A stretch of DNA of 55,495 bases from Verrucomicrobiota bacterium (GTDB lineage Bacteria > Verrucomicrobiota > Verrucomicrobiia > Limisphaerales > JADJPG01), in NCBI GenBank assembly GCA_016713365.1, contig JADJPG010000039.1, positions 1 to 55,495 of the forward strand, read 5' to 3'. The notes below the pieces were generated by a model. It was given only the letters and a program-made list of their open reading frames with translations. It was not told where the DNA came from and searched no databases. Positions 17,596 through 26,520 of the stretch are shown here, piece by piece. The position numbers and the translations under genes were made by a program. The number at the start of each line of letters is the position of its first letter. The stretch's first letter is position 1.

Positions 17596-18567
17596 ATGAA
17601 GTTCTTTGGCCTGTTGTCAGCCCTCGTTATCATGGTCTTGGTCGGTGGCGTGGCGCCTGCCCGGGCGCAGACGCCGCAGGCACAAACCAAGCGGACGTAT
17701 CGCAATCCCATCATCGACCGCATCGGGCCGGCGGACCCGCACGTCCTTAAGTACGACGGGCGTTACTACCTGTATCCAACGACCGATGGCAAAGGCTACG
17801 ACGTGTTTGTGTCCGACGACCTCGTGCGGTGGGAGCAGAAGCCGAAGTGCTACACCGATCCACGCGGCGGGGCGTGGGCGCCGGACGTGTTTCATCACGC
17901 GAAGGGCGACGGGAAGTTCTATCTCTACTACACCGTGAGCCGCGCCCCCGGCGTCAGCGGCTTAAACAAGGTCATCGGCGTGGCGGTCGGAGATGGTCCG
18001 CTCGGGCAGTTCGTGGACAAGGGCAATCTCGCCGACACGGCCATTGACGCGCACCTGTTCCAGGACGATGACGGCACGTTGTATCTCTATTACGTGAGCC
18101 TCGCGGGCGGCTTCAAAATTATCGTCCAGCCGATGGCCGATCCGTTGACGAAGAGGGGCGAGCCGAAGGAAGTCATCCGTCCGACCGCCGATTGGGAACG
18201 CAAGAAGGGCGCGGTGACCGAAGGTCCGTGGATGCTCAAGCGCCAGGGCATTTACTACCTCATGTATTCCGGCAGCGGCGCGGACGGGCCGGACTACGCG
18301 ATTGGTTATGCGACCGCGAAGTCCCCGCTCGGGCCGTTCACCAAGCATCCGGGCAATCCCATCGCGAAACGCGGCCACGGCGTTTTTGGACCGGGCCATC
18401 ACTGCGTCGTGACCGGTCCGGACGGCAGGCTGTGGATGATCTATCACCAGCAGAACAGCGAGCAGGTTGGCTGGAAACGCTTTCTCGCGCTTGACCCGCT
18501 CTGGTTCGATGAACAGGGCGTGCTCCACGCGAAAACCACGCGCGGTACGGACGAGCCAGCGCCTTAG
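17596..18567 (+). CDS. Glycoside hydrolase family 43 protein
   Basis: A 323-residue exported protein. ATG 17596 is chosen because a signal peptide starts there (MKFFGLLSALVIMVL...APARAQ). The five-bladed GH43 propeller features are visible: the catalytic-base region GPADPHVLKYDGRYYLYPT, the middle aspartate region DAHLFQDDDGTLYLYY, and the general-acid region VTEGPWMLKRQGIYYLMYSG. The family cleaves arabinosyl, xylosyl or galactosyl linkages. An exo-acting enzyme on plant or algal side chains is the expected role; the exact substrate cannot be told. It is separated from the polyferredoxin by 135 bp holding an FNR-like box, so it is probably an independent unit. Confidence 0.88.
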   Translation: MKFFGLLSALVIMVLVGGVAPARAQTPQAQTKRTYRNPIIDRIGPADPHVLKYDGRYYLYPTTDGKGYDVFVSDDLVRWEQKPKCYTDPRGGAWAPDVFHHAKGDGKFYLYYTVSRAPGVSGLNKVIGVAVGDGPLGQFVDKGNLADTAIDAHLFQDDDGTLYLYYVSLAGGFKIIVQPMADPLTKRGEPKEVIRPTADWERKKGAVTEGPWMLKRQGIYYLMYSGSGADGPDYAIGYATAKSPLGPFTKHPGNPIAKRGHGVFGPGHHCVVTGPDGRLWMIYHQQNSEQVGWKRFLALDPLWFDEQGVLHAKTTRGTDEPAP

Positions 18568-18630
18568 CGCACCGTCCACGCCGCTCGCACGACTGTTCGA
18601 GCCGACAGTCAGTTGTTGTCGCGTCAAAGC

Positions 18631-18644
18631 TTGACCGGCATCAA
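18631..18644. promoter_or_regulatory. FNR/DNR-like palindrome (site B) with -10 TAGGTA
   Basis: TTGACCGGCATCAA. A -10-like TAGGTA at 18667-18672 begins 29.5 bp from the palindrome centre, placing the centre at -41.5 of a predicted start near 18679. This is the class II activator arrangement for the polyferredoxin gene at 18703. Confidence 0.7.
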
Positions 18645-18679
18645 TCCCTATCAGGCGCACTTCGCGTAGGTATATGGCT

Positions 18680-18697
18680 GGAGATCCGTTGATCTCC
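18680..18697 (+). other. Hairpin in the polyferredoxin leader
   Basis: GGAGATC-CGTT-GATCTCC is a perfect 7-bp stem with a 4-base loop, ending 5 bases before the ATG at 18703. It hides the only GGAG that could act as ribosome binding site, so it could dampen translation. Confidence 0.45.
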
Positions 18698-18702
18698 TCC
18701 GT

Positions 18703-20712
18703 ATGACGACCACGAAGCTGCCGCACGCGGCGGGGAAAAACTATAGCCACTGGCGGGTGGCGAGCCTGCTCATCGTTCACCTGCTGATTGCCCTGCACAT
18801 TGCGCATTGGCTGGTGAAGGGAAGAACCCTCGCGCCGCTGGAGTTTAATGAAGTGCTGCACACGTTGCATCTGGGAGTCATCACGGCGGGCTTCCTCTTC
18901 ATGGCGCTGACGGTGGTCGGGACGTTGGTGGCCGGGCGGTTCTTCTGCTCGTGGGGTTGTCACATCCTCGCGCTGCAAGATTTGTCCGCATGGCTCCTCG
19001 CGAAGATAAAGATCCGCCCGCAACCTATTCGTTCGCGCACGTTGCTTTGGGCGCCGATGCTGGCCGTGCTTTACCTGTTCGTGTGGCCGCTGGCGTTGCG
19101 GTTTGTCGAAGGCGGTGGGTGGCCGCAGTGGCGGGTGCAGTCCGACGCGGAAGGATGGGCTTCCTTCTCCACGAATCATTTCTGGCGAAACCTGCCGGGG
19201 CCGGGAATCACCATCCTGACGTTCAGCGTGGTGGGCGCGCTCATCGTATATGTCCTCGGCACGCGCGGCTTCTGCCGTTACGCCTGCCCGTACGGCGCGA
19301 TCTTCGGACTGGCGGACCGGCTGGCACCGGGGAAGATCAAACTCGTGGGCGACTGTTCGCAGTGCGGGCTTTGCACGGCGCAGTGCCAGTCGCACATCCT
19401 GGTGCATCGGGAGGTCGCGCAGTTCGGCAAGGTGGTGAATCCACAGTGCTTGAAGGATCTCGATTGCGTGACGGTGTGCCCGAATCAGGCGCTGGCCTAC
19501 GGCTTCACCAAGCCGTCGTTCTGGCAGACGCTGAACGAGGAGGAACGCGCGGCCCAGCCCTACAGTTTCACCTGGCGCGAAGATGTGTTCATCGCGGCCC
19601 TCGCGCTGGCGCTGGTGGCGATCTACCGCGGGCTATACGACGTCATCCCGTTTCTGCTGGCGGTGGCGCTCGCCGTCATTCTCTCGGCCCTCTTTGTCAC
19701 GGCATTCCGAATGTGGCGCAGGCCGACGGTGCGGTTTAACCAACTGCTGTTGAAACACGCCGGGCGCTGGAGCGGCCACGGCCGTTGGTTCGTTGCTCTG
19801 GCGGTTGCACTCGCGCTGTTCTCCGCCCACAGCGGGTTCGTACATTTCCAGACGGTGGCGGGACGGCGGGCTTTGGAACGGGTCGTCGGAGGCAAGGCGG
19901 CGGAGGTTGCCGCGATGCAGTTCGCGAGTTCGCCCGCTGATGCCGCCAGTCTGGCGGCGGCTCGCGCGCATCTCCGGCTGGCAGATCGATTTGGCTTCTG
20001 GACGTCGCCGCGACTTGGACACGATCTGGCCACAGTCCATCTCTTGAACCAGGAACCGGACGCGGCGGAAGCGCAGCTCAGCGGCATCATCACCAGGCAG
20101 CCGGGCGATCTTGCGGCGTCCGTGCGACTGGGCCGTCTGGCCCTTTCACGGCAACGGCCGGCTGACGCGGAACGCTGGTTGCAGCCCGTGCTGGCGGCCG
20201 GGGACAGCCGTTTCAGCGCGGTCGAGTTCGCGTTGCGCAGCGAGGCGCAGGTGCTCGCCGGTCAGGCTGCCGAGCGACGTGCTGACACCGCGCAGGCGTT
20301 GCGACATTACGAAGCGGCGGCCCGCGACAACCCGCGCAATGGCGAAGCGCATCTGGCCACGGGAACATTGCTCGCGCGCAGCGGACGGTATGCGGAAGCC
20401 GAACCGCATCTCCGGCGGGCGGCCGAACACTATTCGGACCGGGCCGTGGTGCAGGAGAATCTCGCAATCGTGAGCCTTCACCTGGGTCGGCATGCCGAAG
20501 CCATCGCACAATTTCGCGAACTGCTGAAAGCCCGCCCGCGCCAGGCGCAAACGCATTACCATCTCGGCGTCGCGTTGCATCACGCCGGCGAAAACGCGGA
20601 AGCCGTCCGGCAGTTTCAGGCCACGCTGGAACTCAAACCCGACCATGCGGCGGCCGGCGCGGCGCTGGCGATGCTGCGCGAGCAGAATGCCGGTTCCGGG
20701 GCGGCTCCTTGA
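18703..20712 (+). CDS. NosR/CcoG-like membrane polyferredoxin with C-terminal TPR repeats
   Basis: A 669-residue membrane protein. Transmembrane segments lie in the first 200 residues and again at about 290-340 and 365. Between them are the cysteine motifs of NosR/NapH/CcoG-type electron-transfer proteins: CSWGCH, CRYACP, and two [4Fe-4S] clusters (CSQCGLCTAQC and CLKDLDCVTVCP). The last 260 residues are TPR-like helices (HLRLADRFGFW; HYEAAARDNPRNGEAHLATG; LELKPDHAAAGAAL). The NosR/NapH family passes electrons from quinol or quinone toward periplasmic reductases. The TPR tail is not part of classical NosR and may dock a partner. It is followed after 80 bp by the NirK-type gene and preceded by an FNR-like box, which supports a denitrification-like role (inference). 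Confidence 0.82.
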   Translation: MTTTKLPHAAGKNYSHWRVASLLIVHLLIALHIAHWLVKGRTLAPLEFNEVLHTLHLGVITAGFLFMALTVVGTLVAGRFFCSWGCHILALQDLSAWLLAKIKIRPQPIRSRTLLWAPMLAVLYLFVWPLALRFVEGGGWPQWRVQSDAEGWASFSTNHFWRNLPGPGITILTFSVVGALIVYVLGTRGFCRYACPYGAIFGLADRLAPGKIKLVGDCSQCGLCTAQCQSHILVHREVAQFGKVVNPQCLKDLDCVTVCPNQALAYGFTKPSFWQTLNEEERAAQPYSFTWREDVFIAALALALVAIYRGLYDVIPFLLAVALAVILSALFVTAFRMWRRPTVRFNQLLLKHAGRWSGHGRWFVALAVALALFSAHSGFVHFQTVAGRRALERVVGGKAAEVAAMQFASSPADAASLAAARAHLRLADRFGFWTSPRLGHDLATVHLLNQEPDAAEAQLSGIITRQPGDLAASVRLGRLALSRQRPADAERWLQPVLAAGDSRFSAVEFALRSEAQVLAGQAAERRADTAQALRHYEAAARDNPRNGEAHLATGTLLARSGRYAEAEPHLRRAAEHYSDRAVVQENLAIVSLHLGRHAEAIAQFRELLKARPRQAQTHYHLGVALHHAGENAEAVRQFQATLELKPDHAAAGAALAMLREQNAGSGAAP

Positions 20713-20746
20713 TGCGGGAGACGCCGGGATGGAATCCGTGGTGATG

Positions 20747-20760
20747 TTGACTCAGATCAA
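20747..20760. promoter_or_regulatory. FNR/DNR-like palindrome (site C)
   Basis: TTGACTCAGATCAA, 32 bp before the start codon at 20793 of the NirK-type gene. No good -10 hexamer is found at the class II distance (GAGATT at 20783-20788). Confidence 0.6.
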
Positions 20761-20792
20761 AGTTTGACCTGCAACACTGTGGGAGATTAAGG

Positions 20793-22421
20793 ATGCGCGA
20801 GAGTGGACGGCATTTGAACAAGGCCCCTCCGCGCGATGACGTTATGCCTCCCATGCGCACCTTCGCCTGCCTTCTCACTGGTATTCTTTCAAGCGTTGCG
20901 CTCCAGGCGCAGCGCGTTCCCGCAAAGCCGGAAGCGTGGTGTGCGCCGGCCACTTTCCTCACGCCGCTTTCGCGTCCGATCTTTACGGCCAGCTCCGCCG
21001 GTGGCGACGCGCGCGTGGTGGCAGTCGCGCCGGCCGTGCCGCCTCCCATCGAGCGGGCGAATCCGACCAATCTTGCCGTGACCTTAGAAACTCGCGAACT
21101 GGTAATGCCTTTGACGGAGACGACGAGCTACACGTTCTGGACGTTCGGCGGCACGGTGCCGGGGCCGTTCCTCCGCGTGCGCGAGGGCGACACGATCACG
21201 TTGCGCATCACGAACGCACCGGACAGCACGGTGGCGCACAGCATCGATTTGCACGCGGTGACCGGGCCGGGCGGCGGCGCTTCCATTACCCAGACTGCGC
21301 CGGGACAGGCGACCGAGTTCACATTCCGCGCGTTGCGCTCCGGGCTTTACGTGTACCACTGCGCGACGGCGCCCGTGCCCGTGCATATCGCGAACGGCAT
21401 GTACGGGTTGATTCTCGTCGAACCGCCGGGCGGACTGCCGCGCGTGGACCGCGAGTATTACGTGATGCAAAGCGAGTTCTACACTTCGGCGACGCCGGGG
21501 CAGCCAGAGCTGCTGATGTTCGACAGCCGCAAGGCTTCGGATGGCAGGCCGACGCACGTCGTCTTTAACGGAGGCATCGGCGTGCTCGCTGGCGACCAAT
21601 CGCTGCACGCGAGCGTGGGCGAGACGGTGCGGCTCTTCGTCGGCAACGGCGGGCCGAGCCTGCTGTCTTCGTTCCACGTCATCGGTGAAATCTTCGACCG
21701 CGTACATGAGGAAGGCGGCGCATTCGTCACGCAGCGCAACGTGCAGACGACCGTCATCCCGCCGGGTGGCGCGGCCATCGTGGAATTTGGAGTCGAAGTC
21801 CCCGGCACCTACCTGCTGGTGGATCACTCGATGTTTCTTGGCATGAACAAGGGCGCGGTGGGTCAATTGATCGTCGAGGGTTCCGTGTTGGAAGATGCGA
21901 CCGCGACTCCGGCAACGCTGTCCGGCGACGGCGGGGAAGTGACATTGCGCGTGCATCAACGCGCCGATGTCAGCGGTGTCAGCGCACAAATCACTTTTCC
22001 CGATCAGAGTCAGTTGACCGTGCCGATGGTGTGGCATGGTGCGGGCGATTGGTGGGATGGCACGGCAACGCTGCCGCCGAACTCCAGCCCGACTTCTGTC
22101 GTCTATTCGGTGACATGGATCGCGCGCGACGCCTTCGGCCAAAGTTCGCAGAGCGCACCGGCGACCATCACGGTCGGGCCAGCCGGGACGAGGGCACTGC
22201 GCATCTTGGATGTGACTCGCGAGAGTGGCGGCTGGCAGATCCGCTGGGTGGCGACATCGGGCGGGAGCTATCAGGTTCAAGCCACGCCCGGTTTGTTGCC
22301 GGCGGCATGGCAGGACGTGGGCAACCCGGTGACGGCAACCAACGAGATCGGGAGCCAGTTCATCGGAGACGAAGCGGGCGGCGGGCGTTTCTTCCGCGTT
22401 GTCGAGCGGCGGAGCGAGTGA
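20793..22421 (+). CDS. NirK-type copper nitrite reductase-like protein with extra C-terminal domains
   Basis: Two cupredoxin domains span about residues 85-380. The NirK copper ligands are present: HSIDLHAVTG (type 1 His, catalytic Asp, type 2 His; 21237 on), YVYHCATAP (type 2 His, type 1 Cys), VHIANGMYG (type 1 His and Met), and in domain 2 SFHVIGE and VDHSMF. NirK reduces nitrite to NO in the periplasm. The protein is longer than the usual 340-380 residues: an Ig-like stretch and a short C-terminal domain (SYQVQATPGLL...RFFRV) are added. ATG 20793 has a good GGGAG seven bases upstream, but the signal peptide proper begins with MRTFACLL, so 20844 or 20853 are possible. Context: polyferredoxin upstream, FNR-like box in the leader. 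Confidence 0.8.
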   Translation: MRESGRHLNKAPPRDDVMPPMRTFACLLTGILSSVALQAQRVPAKPEAWCAPATFLTPLSRPIFTASSAGGDARVVAVAPAVPPPIERANPTNLAVTLETRELVMPLTETTSYTFWTFGGTVPGPFLRVREGDTITLRITNAPDSTVAHSIDLHAVTGPGGGASITQTAPGQATEFTFRALRSGLYVYHCATAPVPVHIANGMYGLILVEPPGGLPRVDREYYVMQSEFYTSATPGQPELLMFDSRKASDGRPTHVVFNGGIGVLAGDQSLHASVGETVRLFVGNGGPSLLSSFHVIGEIFDRVHEEGGAFVTQRNVQTTVIPPGGAAIVEFGVEVPGTYLLVDHSMFLGMNKGAVGQLIVEGSVLEDATATPATLSGDGGEVTLRVHQRADVSGVSAQITFPDQSQLTVPMVWHGAGDWWDGTATLPPNSSPTSVVYSVTWIARDAFGQSSQSAPATITVGPAGTRALRILDVTRESGGWQIRWVATSGGSYQVQATPGLLPAAWQDVGNPVTATNEIGSQFIGDEAGGGRFFRVVERRSE

Positions 22422-22466
22422 CGGGAAGAAGATATTCCTGGCAGGTCGCGAACCGCTTCACTTCCG

Positions 22467-24518
22467 CTACTGCGCAGGCGGCGCGGCATTGACCCGATAG
22501 AAGCGCGCGGGAGCGGCGACGGATTGCGGAGGAAACTGCACGCGACCGGTCTGGTTGAGAAGCGTGGTGACCGTTGTCCAGTCGATGAGATTGGTGGAGG
22601 CTTCGAGCGTGCAGTTCTCGCCAGAGACTCCATCGAAGGTGAGTTCAACGCTGCCGTCCGGCAGTCGCACCGCGTTCAGTACACCCGACATGCTCCAGTT
22701 CAGACGGAGAAGCCCGGACGTGCCGTCGCGACCATCCACCACCACGGAGCAAGCAGTTCCGGCAGCGACATCAAACGTGATGCGGCTTAGTCCGGTGCCA
22801 GGGCGCGCGATGTTCTGCGCGAGCGGCGTCAACGCGACGGGCGAATCGCCGGCGTACGCCGCGAGCAACGTGTCGAAGCGGCTTCCGCCGGTGTCGAACG
22901 CCACGCGGCCACTTTTCGGCGCGGTCCAGCGGAACCACACCGAGTGCCCGCCCGGATTGCCCGCGTGTGCGGGTTCGCCGGATTCGCGGGTGGCCGTCCG
23001 GTTGTAGCCGAGGATCGAACCGTTCGTCCCGCCAAGGGATTGAGCATTGGTGAACGCGTCGTTGCGCGCGGGGTTGATGGACAGCACGGCCAGGCCAGAG
23101 TCAGCGCCGTCACCTCCGTTGTAGCCATCGGCGGCGATTCGGTATGTGGTTCCGGCGGTGGCGTTGAAACTCACCTGGCTTTGCAGGGTGCCGGTGTCGA
23201 AGTCGTCGTTGTGATCGACAATGGTGGTGCCGAGGCTCGCCAGGGTTGCGCCCCGGTAAACCGCCAGCAGTGTGTCAAAGGAGGAACCGAGCAGCGAGAC
23301 GGTGGCCGGCCCCGTGTAGGGTGCTGTCCATCGGTACCAGATCGAATTGCCGCCGTTGTTGTTCGCGTGAGTGGTTTCTCCCGTCTGTTTGGTGGCGCAC
23401 CGCGTGTCACCGAAGACGGTAACGCTTTCGCCGCTGAGCACGGTCGCGCTGGCGAAGGCGTCGTTGGGCGGCGGGTTCGTGCAAGGCGGATCGATGTAAA
23501 CAGGGAGAACCGCGATGTTGTTGTTGGAGTTGATTTCCACAAGGCGGTTGAGCGGGTTGATGTGGACTTCGAGCGCATACTGGCCGGGCGGGACAGCGGT
23601 CACATCGACATACTGGCAGGCGAGATTGGCGCTGTAGATATCCGCCCAGCCGGCCTGCAAGCCCTGATAGCCGCAGTTGTATCTGGCCGTTGCCGGGGCC
23701 GTGGCAAATTGGCGCCGGCTGTCCTCGAGGCAGAATCCAAACTTCGCGTTCGTGGCCACAGCCTGTCCCTGGCCGTCGAGCAGACGGAACTTCGCGTAGT
23801 AGCGGAACTGGTTGTATTCGTTGCAGGGATTGTATTCAAAAAGCGGACTGCCGATGGCGGAGCCAATCACAACATCCTCGTCGCCCTGGTTCAGCGTCTC
23901 CACCGCGAACCTCAACAACTGTCGCGTCCCGGCCTGGGTGCAGCCGTTGCCGATCTGGCAGTCGCCCGGCTGAAAGGTTCGTGTGATCACGGACGGCTGA
24001 ATGGAGTTGGTGAGAATCACGAGGTCCGGTCCACGGCCCGGCAGGAACGATTGATCCCAGCTCAGCGTGAAATCGCCCACGGCTCCGTCGCGGCCATCGA
24101 CGGCAATCTGGTAGATCGATCCGGGAATGAGATTGAACTCCACAGGCTGGTTCACGGCGGATGCCACGGAACTCAGGCTGCCGAGGCTTCCGCCACGATA
24201 GACGGCGACAAGGATCGGCACCGCGCTGCCCGTCGGGTCGAGCCGCATCCGCCCGCCGCAGTTCGCATGAAAGCGGTACCACACCGAATGCCCTCCGGCA
24301 TTGCCTGCGTGATTCGGCTCGATGATGTCCTTGCTCGCATCAATGTTCGATCCAGCCACCGATCCATGGGCGCCGAAGAGCGGGGCTGGGTTGGCGAAAT
24401 CGTCGTTCGCCGGAGCCGCCGCTTGAACGACGCCTGACGCCGTGGAGAACAGGGCGACCACGATGATCCGCCCATACTGGTGCCACGAGGCGGGAATAAT
24501 TCGGTGGGATGGTTCCAT
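22467..24518 (-). CDS. Lysyl-oxidase-like domain between PPC-like repeats; copper ligands missing
   Basis: A 683-residue exported protein. ATG 24518 is preferred to upstream starts because AAGGAG lies five bases before it. Three repeats (about 45-165, 350-470, 480-590) share NDxF...G...SVWYRW/F...A and are PPC-like. Between them is a lysyl-oxidase domain (about 165-340): PDLVILTNSIQPS, KFGFCLEDS, DIYSANLACQYVDVT and PPGQYALEVHINP match animal LOX closely. The lysine of KFGFCLEDS and the tyrosine of DIYSANL, which form the LTQ cofactor in LOX, are kept. The copper site HxHxH is replaced: after the shared Cys (23823-23825) the sequence is NEYNQF. Amine oxidase activity is thus unlikely unless another site is used. 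The C-terminus has the NLIDW...RFYRV tail. Confidence 0.8.
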   Translation of the reverse strand: MEPSHRIIPASWHQYGRIIVVALFSTASGVVQAAAPANDDFANPAPLFGAHGSVAGSNIDASKDIIEPNHAGNAGGHSVWYRFHANCGGRMRLDPTGSAVPILVAVYRGGSLGSLSSVASAVNQPVEFNLIPGSIYQIAVDGRDGAVGDFTLSWDQSFLPGRGPDLVILTNSIQPSVITRTFQPGDCQIGNGCTQAGTRQLLRFAVETLNQGDEDVVIGSAIGSPLFEYNPCNEYNQFRYYAKFRLLDGQGQAVATNAKFGFCLEDSRRQFATAPATARYNCGYQGLQAGWADIYSANLACQYVDVTAVPPGQYALEVHINPLNRLVEINSNNNIAVLPVYIDPPCTNPPPNDAFASATVLSGESVTVFGDTRCATKQTGETTHANNNGGNSIWYRWTAPYTGPATVSLLGSSFDTLLAVYRGATLASLGTTIVDHNDDFDTGTLQSQVSFNATAGTTYRIAADGYNGGDGADSGLAVLSINPARNDAFTNAQSLGGTNGSILGYNRTATRESGEPAHAGNPGGHSVWFRWTAPKSGRVAFDTGGSRFDTLLAAYAGDSPVALTPLAQNIARPGTGLSRITFDVAAGTACSVVVDGRDGTSGLLRLNWSMSGVLNAVRLPDGSVELTFDGVSGENCTLEASTNLIDWTTVTTLLNQTGRVQFPPQSVAAPARFYRVNAAPPAQ

Positions 24519-24529
24519 AGCTGACTCCT

Positions 24530-26404
24530 TCAAGGCCATAGTCGCGCCCGATAAAAGCGGTAAAGTTCCGTCCCCAGTGGCTCGGTGAATTCCCGAACGC
24601 CACCAGCGGGTGCGTTCGTCCAGCGCGGCAGCCAGTCGGTAAGATTGCCGGAGGTTTCGATGACGTAGGGCTGGCCGTCGAATCCAAACAGGCGCACTCG
24701 GAACGGCCCTCCCGGCTCCGGCAGCGGCAGCTCCAGTCGCGGGGGAGCCAGCAGCATCGCCGGACGCACCCAGCCGATCAATTCGAGATCGAAGCTTAGG
24801 TCGTGGCTTCCACCGACGGCCTGGTGGACCTCCACCGCCAGCACGTTCGTTCCCTCGACCAGCGCGGACGGCGCGAGGGATGTCTCGATGAACTCGATCT
24901 CCGCATCGCCCTCGACATTCGTCAGCGCGAGCGTCCCGTGCGACAGCGGCCCCGGCGGCAGATTGTTCCGCAACACCTCGACGCCGTTCAGGTAAACCGC
25001 CGCGCCATCATCGCGCAGGACACGCAACAGGACATTGGTGTAGAGCGAGGCGTCCGCGACCGTGAACGCGCGACGAAAGTACGCCGTCTCCACGGAACCA
25101 TTTCCGATGACGGTCATCTCGTCGTCATCGCCGAAGCCGAGTTCCGCCATGCCCGGCAGCCACGCAGAATCGTCGAAGTCCGCCTGACGCCACGCTGGGT
25201 TGGGCGCGGAATTGTCATCAAGGAGTTTCCAATCGGCGCTCGTGCCCACCAGCCGATACGGGCCGCCTTCCCTCGGCAGCCCGTCGATCCACGCGCGCAC
25301 CAGCGCCACGGCCTGGGTGTCGGTTACATTCCGGCCCAGCGGCGGCATCTTGAAACTGTCCAGCCGGGCGAGTCGCGCGAGAATCATGGAGCGCTCCGAA
25401 TCGCCGGGAGCGACAAGACGCGGGTTCCAGAGATCGAGCGATTGCGCCACGCGGGCGTTGACCAAGCCCTGCTGCGCCAGCGGCGTCTGGTAACGGGCGT
25501 CGAACGAGGCGTGCGCCGGGCCGCCGGGACGGTGGCAATGCGAACAGTTGGAATCGAGGTGGGAACGCACGCGCGCCTCCAGCGTTGCCGATGAATCGGA
25601 CAGACCTGCCATTTTCGGCAGCGCGGGAAGGTTTGCTTCGGGTGGCGGATTGGCGAGCAGCCCGAGATGAATCCACGTCCGGAGCTGGTTGTCGGTGATG
25701 CCCGTCGCGTCGTAATGATAATCGCGATTGAGCTGCGCTGTCTTTGGTCCGAGCACCAGGCCCGACGGGACGTTGTGACACGTCATGCACTCGTACGCAC
25801 TGGGGTACGACCACCGTTGCTTGCGCGTGCCGGTCGCCGTTTGCACCGTGATGTTTTCGGAGAGACCGGTGAACAGAAGGTCCGCGTCAGTATTGTCAGC
25901 CCGCCACCGATAGGTCGCGCCGAACACCGCATTGTTGCTCCCCACGACGAGCAGCCGCGTCTCGATGCGTTTGCGGATGGCGGGATTGGTGTCGTTGACG
26001 CCGAGTTCAAAATGTTTCACCAGCACCGTGCCCGGCGGGAACGTCCATGGACCGGCTTCCGCGAAGGTGATCTGAGCGTTCGTCGGCACGGCGATCCAGC
26101 GCCACTTCAGCGCCCCGTCCGTCCAGAGCGGCGAGTTCACGTCGAATGGAATCAAGCCCGGGGCGGGCGTCAACGCGGCCACATCGCCGAACGCCCCAGT
26201 CTGCGAAAGCGCGGGTGGAAACGATGTGGCGGAGGTGGCCGGCAGCGCGCCGTTCAGGAACGGGCCGACGGAAGGCCGGTTCTCCAGACCGTATGGCTGC
26301 GCCCCGGCCGCAAGCGGGCCGTGCCACGCCGCCAGCAACAGAGCCGCCGCGATCTGGAGAGCGAGGAAAAAACGACGACCGTGCCGAACAGAATGACGAC
26401 TCAT
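24530..26404 (-). CDS. SO2930/HNE_0200-type diheme cytochrome c with C-terminal extension
   Basis: A 624-residue exported protein. Start 26404 is chosen over 26437 because a signal peptide begins there (MSRHSVRHGRRFFLALQIAAALLLAA). The first half matches the HNE_0200-type family: ALSQTGAFGDVAALTPAPGLIPFDVNSPLWTDGA (positions quoted in two adjoining blocks), and KHFELG. Haem motifs CMTCH and CSHCH are visible, with a possible methionine ligand in DSFKMPPLGRN. A beta-sandwich region follows, and a tail NLTDWLPRW...YRFYR like those of the two neighbouring exported proteins. An FNR-like box lies 65 bp upstream with a well-placed -10, so expression under low oxygen or NO is likely. The lysyl-oxidase-like gene begins 11 bp after its stop and is probably co-transcribed. 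Confidence 0.82.
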   Translation of the reverse strand: MSRHSVRHGRRFFLALQIAAALLLAAWHGPLAAGAQPYGLENRPSVGPFLNGALPATSATSFPPALSQTGAFGDVAALTPAPGLIPFDVNSPLWTDGALKWRWIAVPTNAQITFAEAGPWTFPPGTVLVKHFELGVNDTNPAIRKRIETRLLVVGSNNAVFGATYRWRADNTDADLLFTGLSENITVQTATGTRKQRWSYPSAYECMTCHNVPSGLVLGPKTAQLNRDYHYDATGITDNQLRTWIHLGLLANPPPEANLPALPKMAGLSDSSATLEARVRSHLDSNCSHCHRPGGPAHASFDARYQTPLAQQGLVNARVAQSLDLWNPRLVAPGDSERSMILARLARLDSFKMPPLGRNVTDTQAVALVRAWIDGLPREGGPYRLVGTSADWKLLDDNSAPNPAWRQADFDDSAWLPGMAELGFGDDDEMTVIGNGSVETAYFRRAFTVADASLYTNVLLRVLRDDGAAVYLNGVEVLRNNLPPGPLSHGTLALTNVEGDAEIEFIETSLAPSALVEGTNVLAVEVHQAVGGSHDLSFDLELIGWVRPAMLLAPPRLELPLPEPGGPFRVRLFGFDGQPYVIETSGNLTDWLPRWTNAPAGGVREFTEPLGTELYRFYRARLWP

Positions 26405-26440
26405 GGGTAAAACAGGACTGGCACCTGACCAGCCCATGTT

Positions 26441-26482
26441 TATCTATCCCAAGACGGCCGGGAGAGACTTGACCTGCGTCAA
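26441..26482 (-). promoter_or_regulatory. FNR/DNR-like palindrome (site D) and -10 of the diheme cytochrome promoter
   Basis: TTGACCTGCGTCAA at 26469-26482. On the minus strand TAGATA (26446-26441) starts 29.5 bp from the palindrome centre, so the centre sits at -41.5 of a predicted start near 26434. This is the best-formed promoter of the set. Confidence 0.75.
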
Positions 26483-26520
26483 AGACCTTCGCGCTTTCGC
26501 CGGAAGCCGGTCCGAACCCA

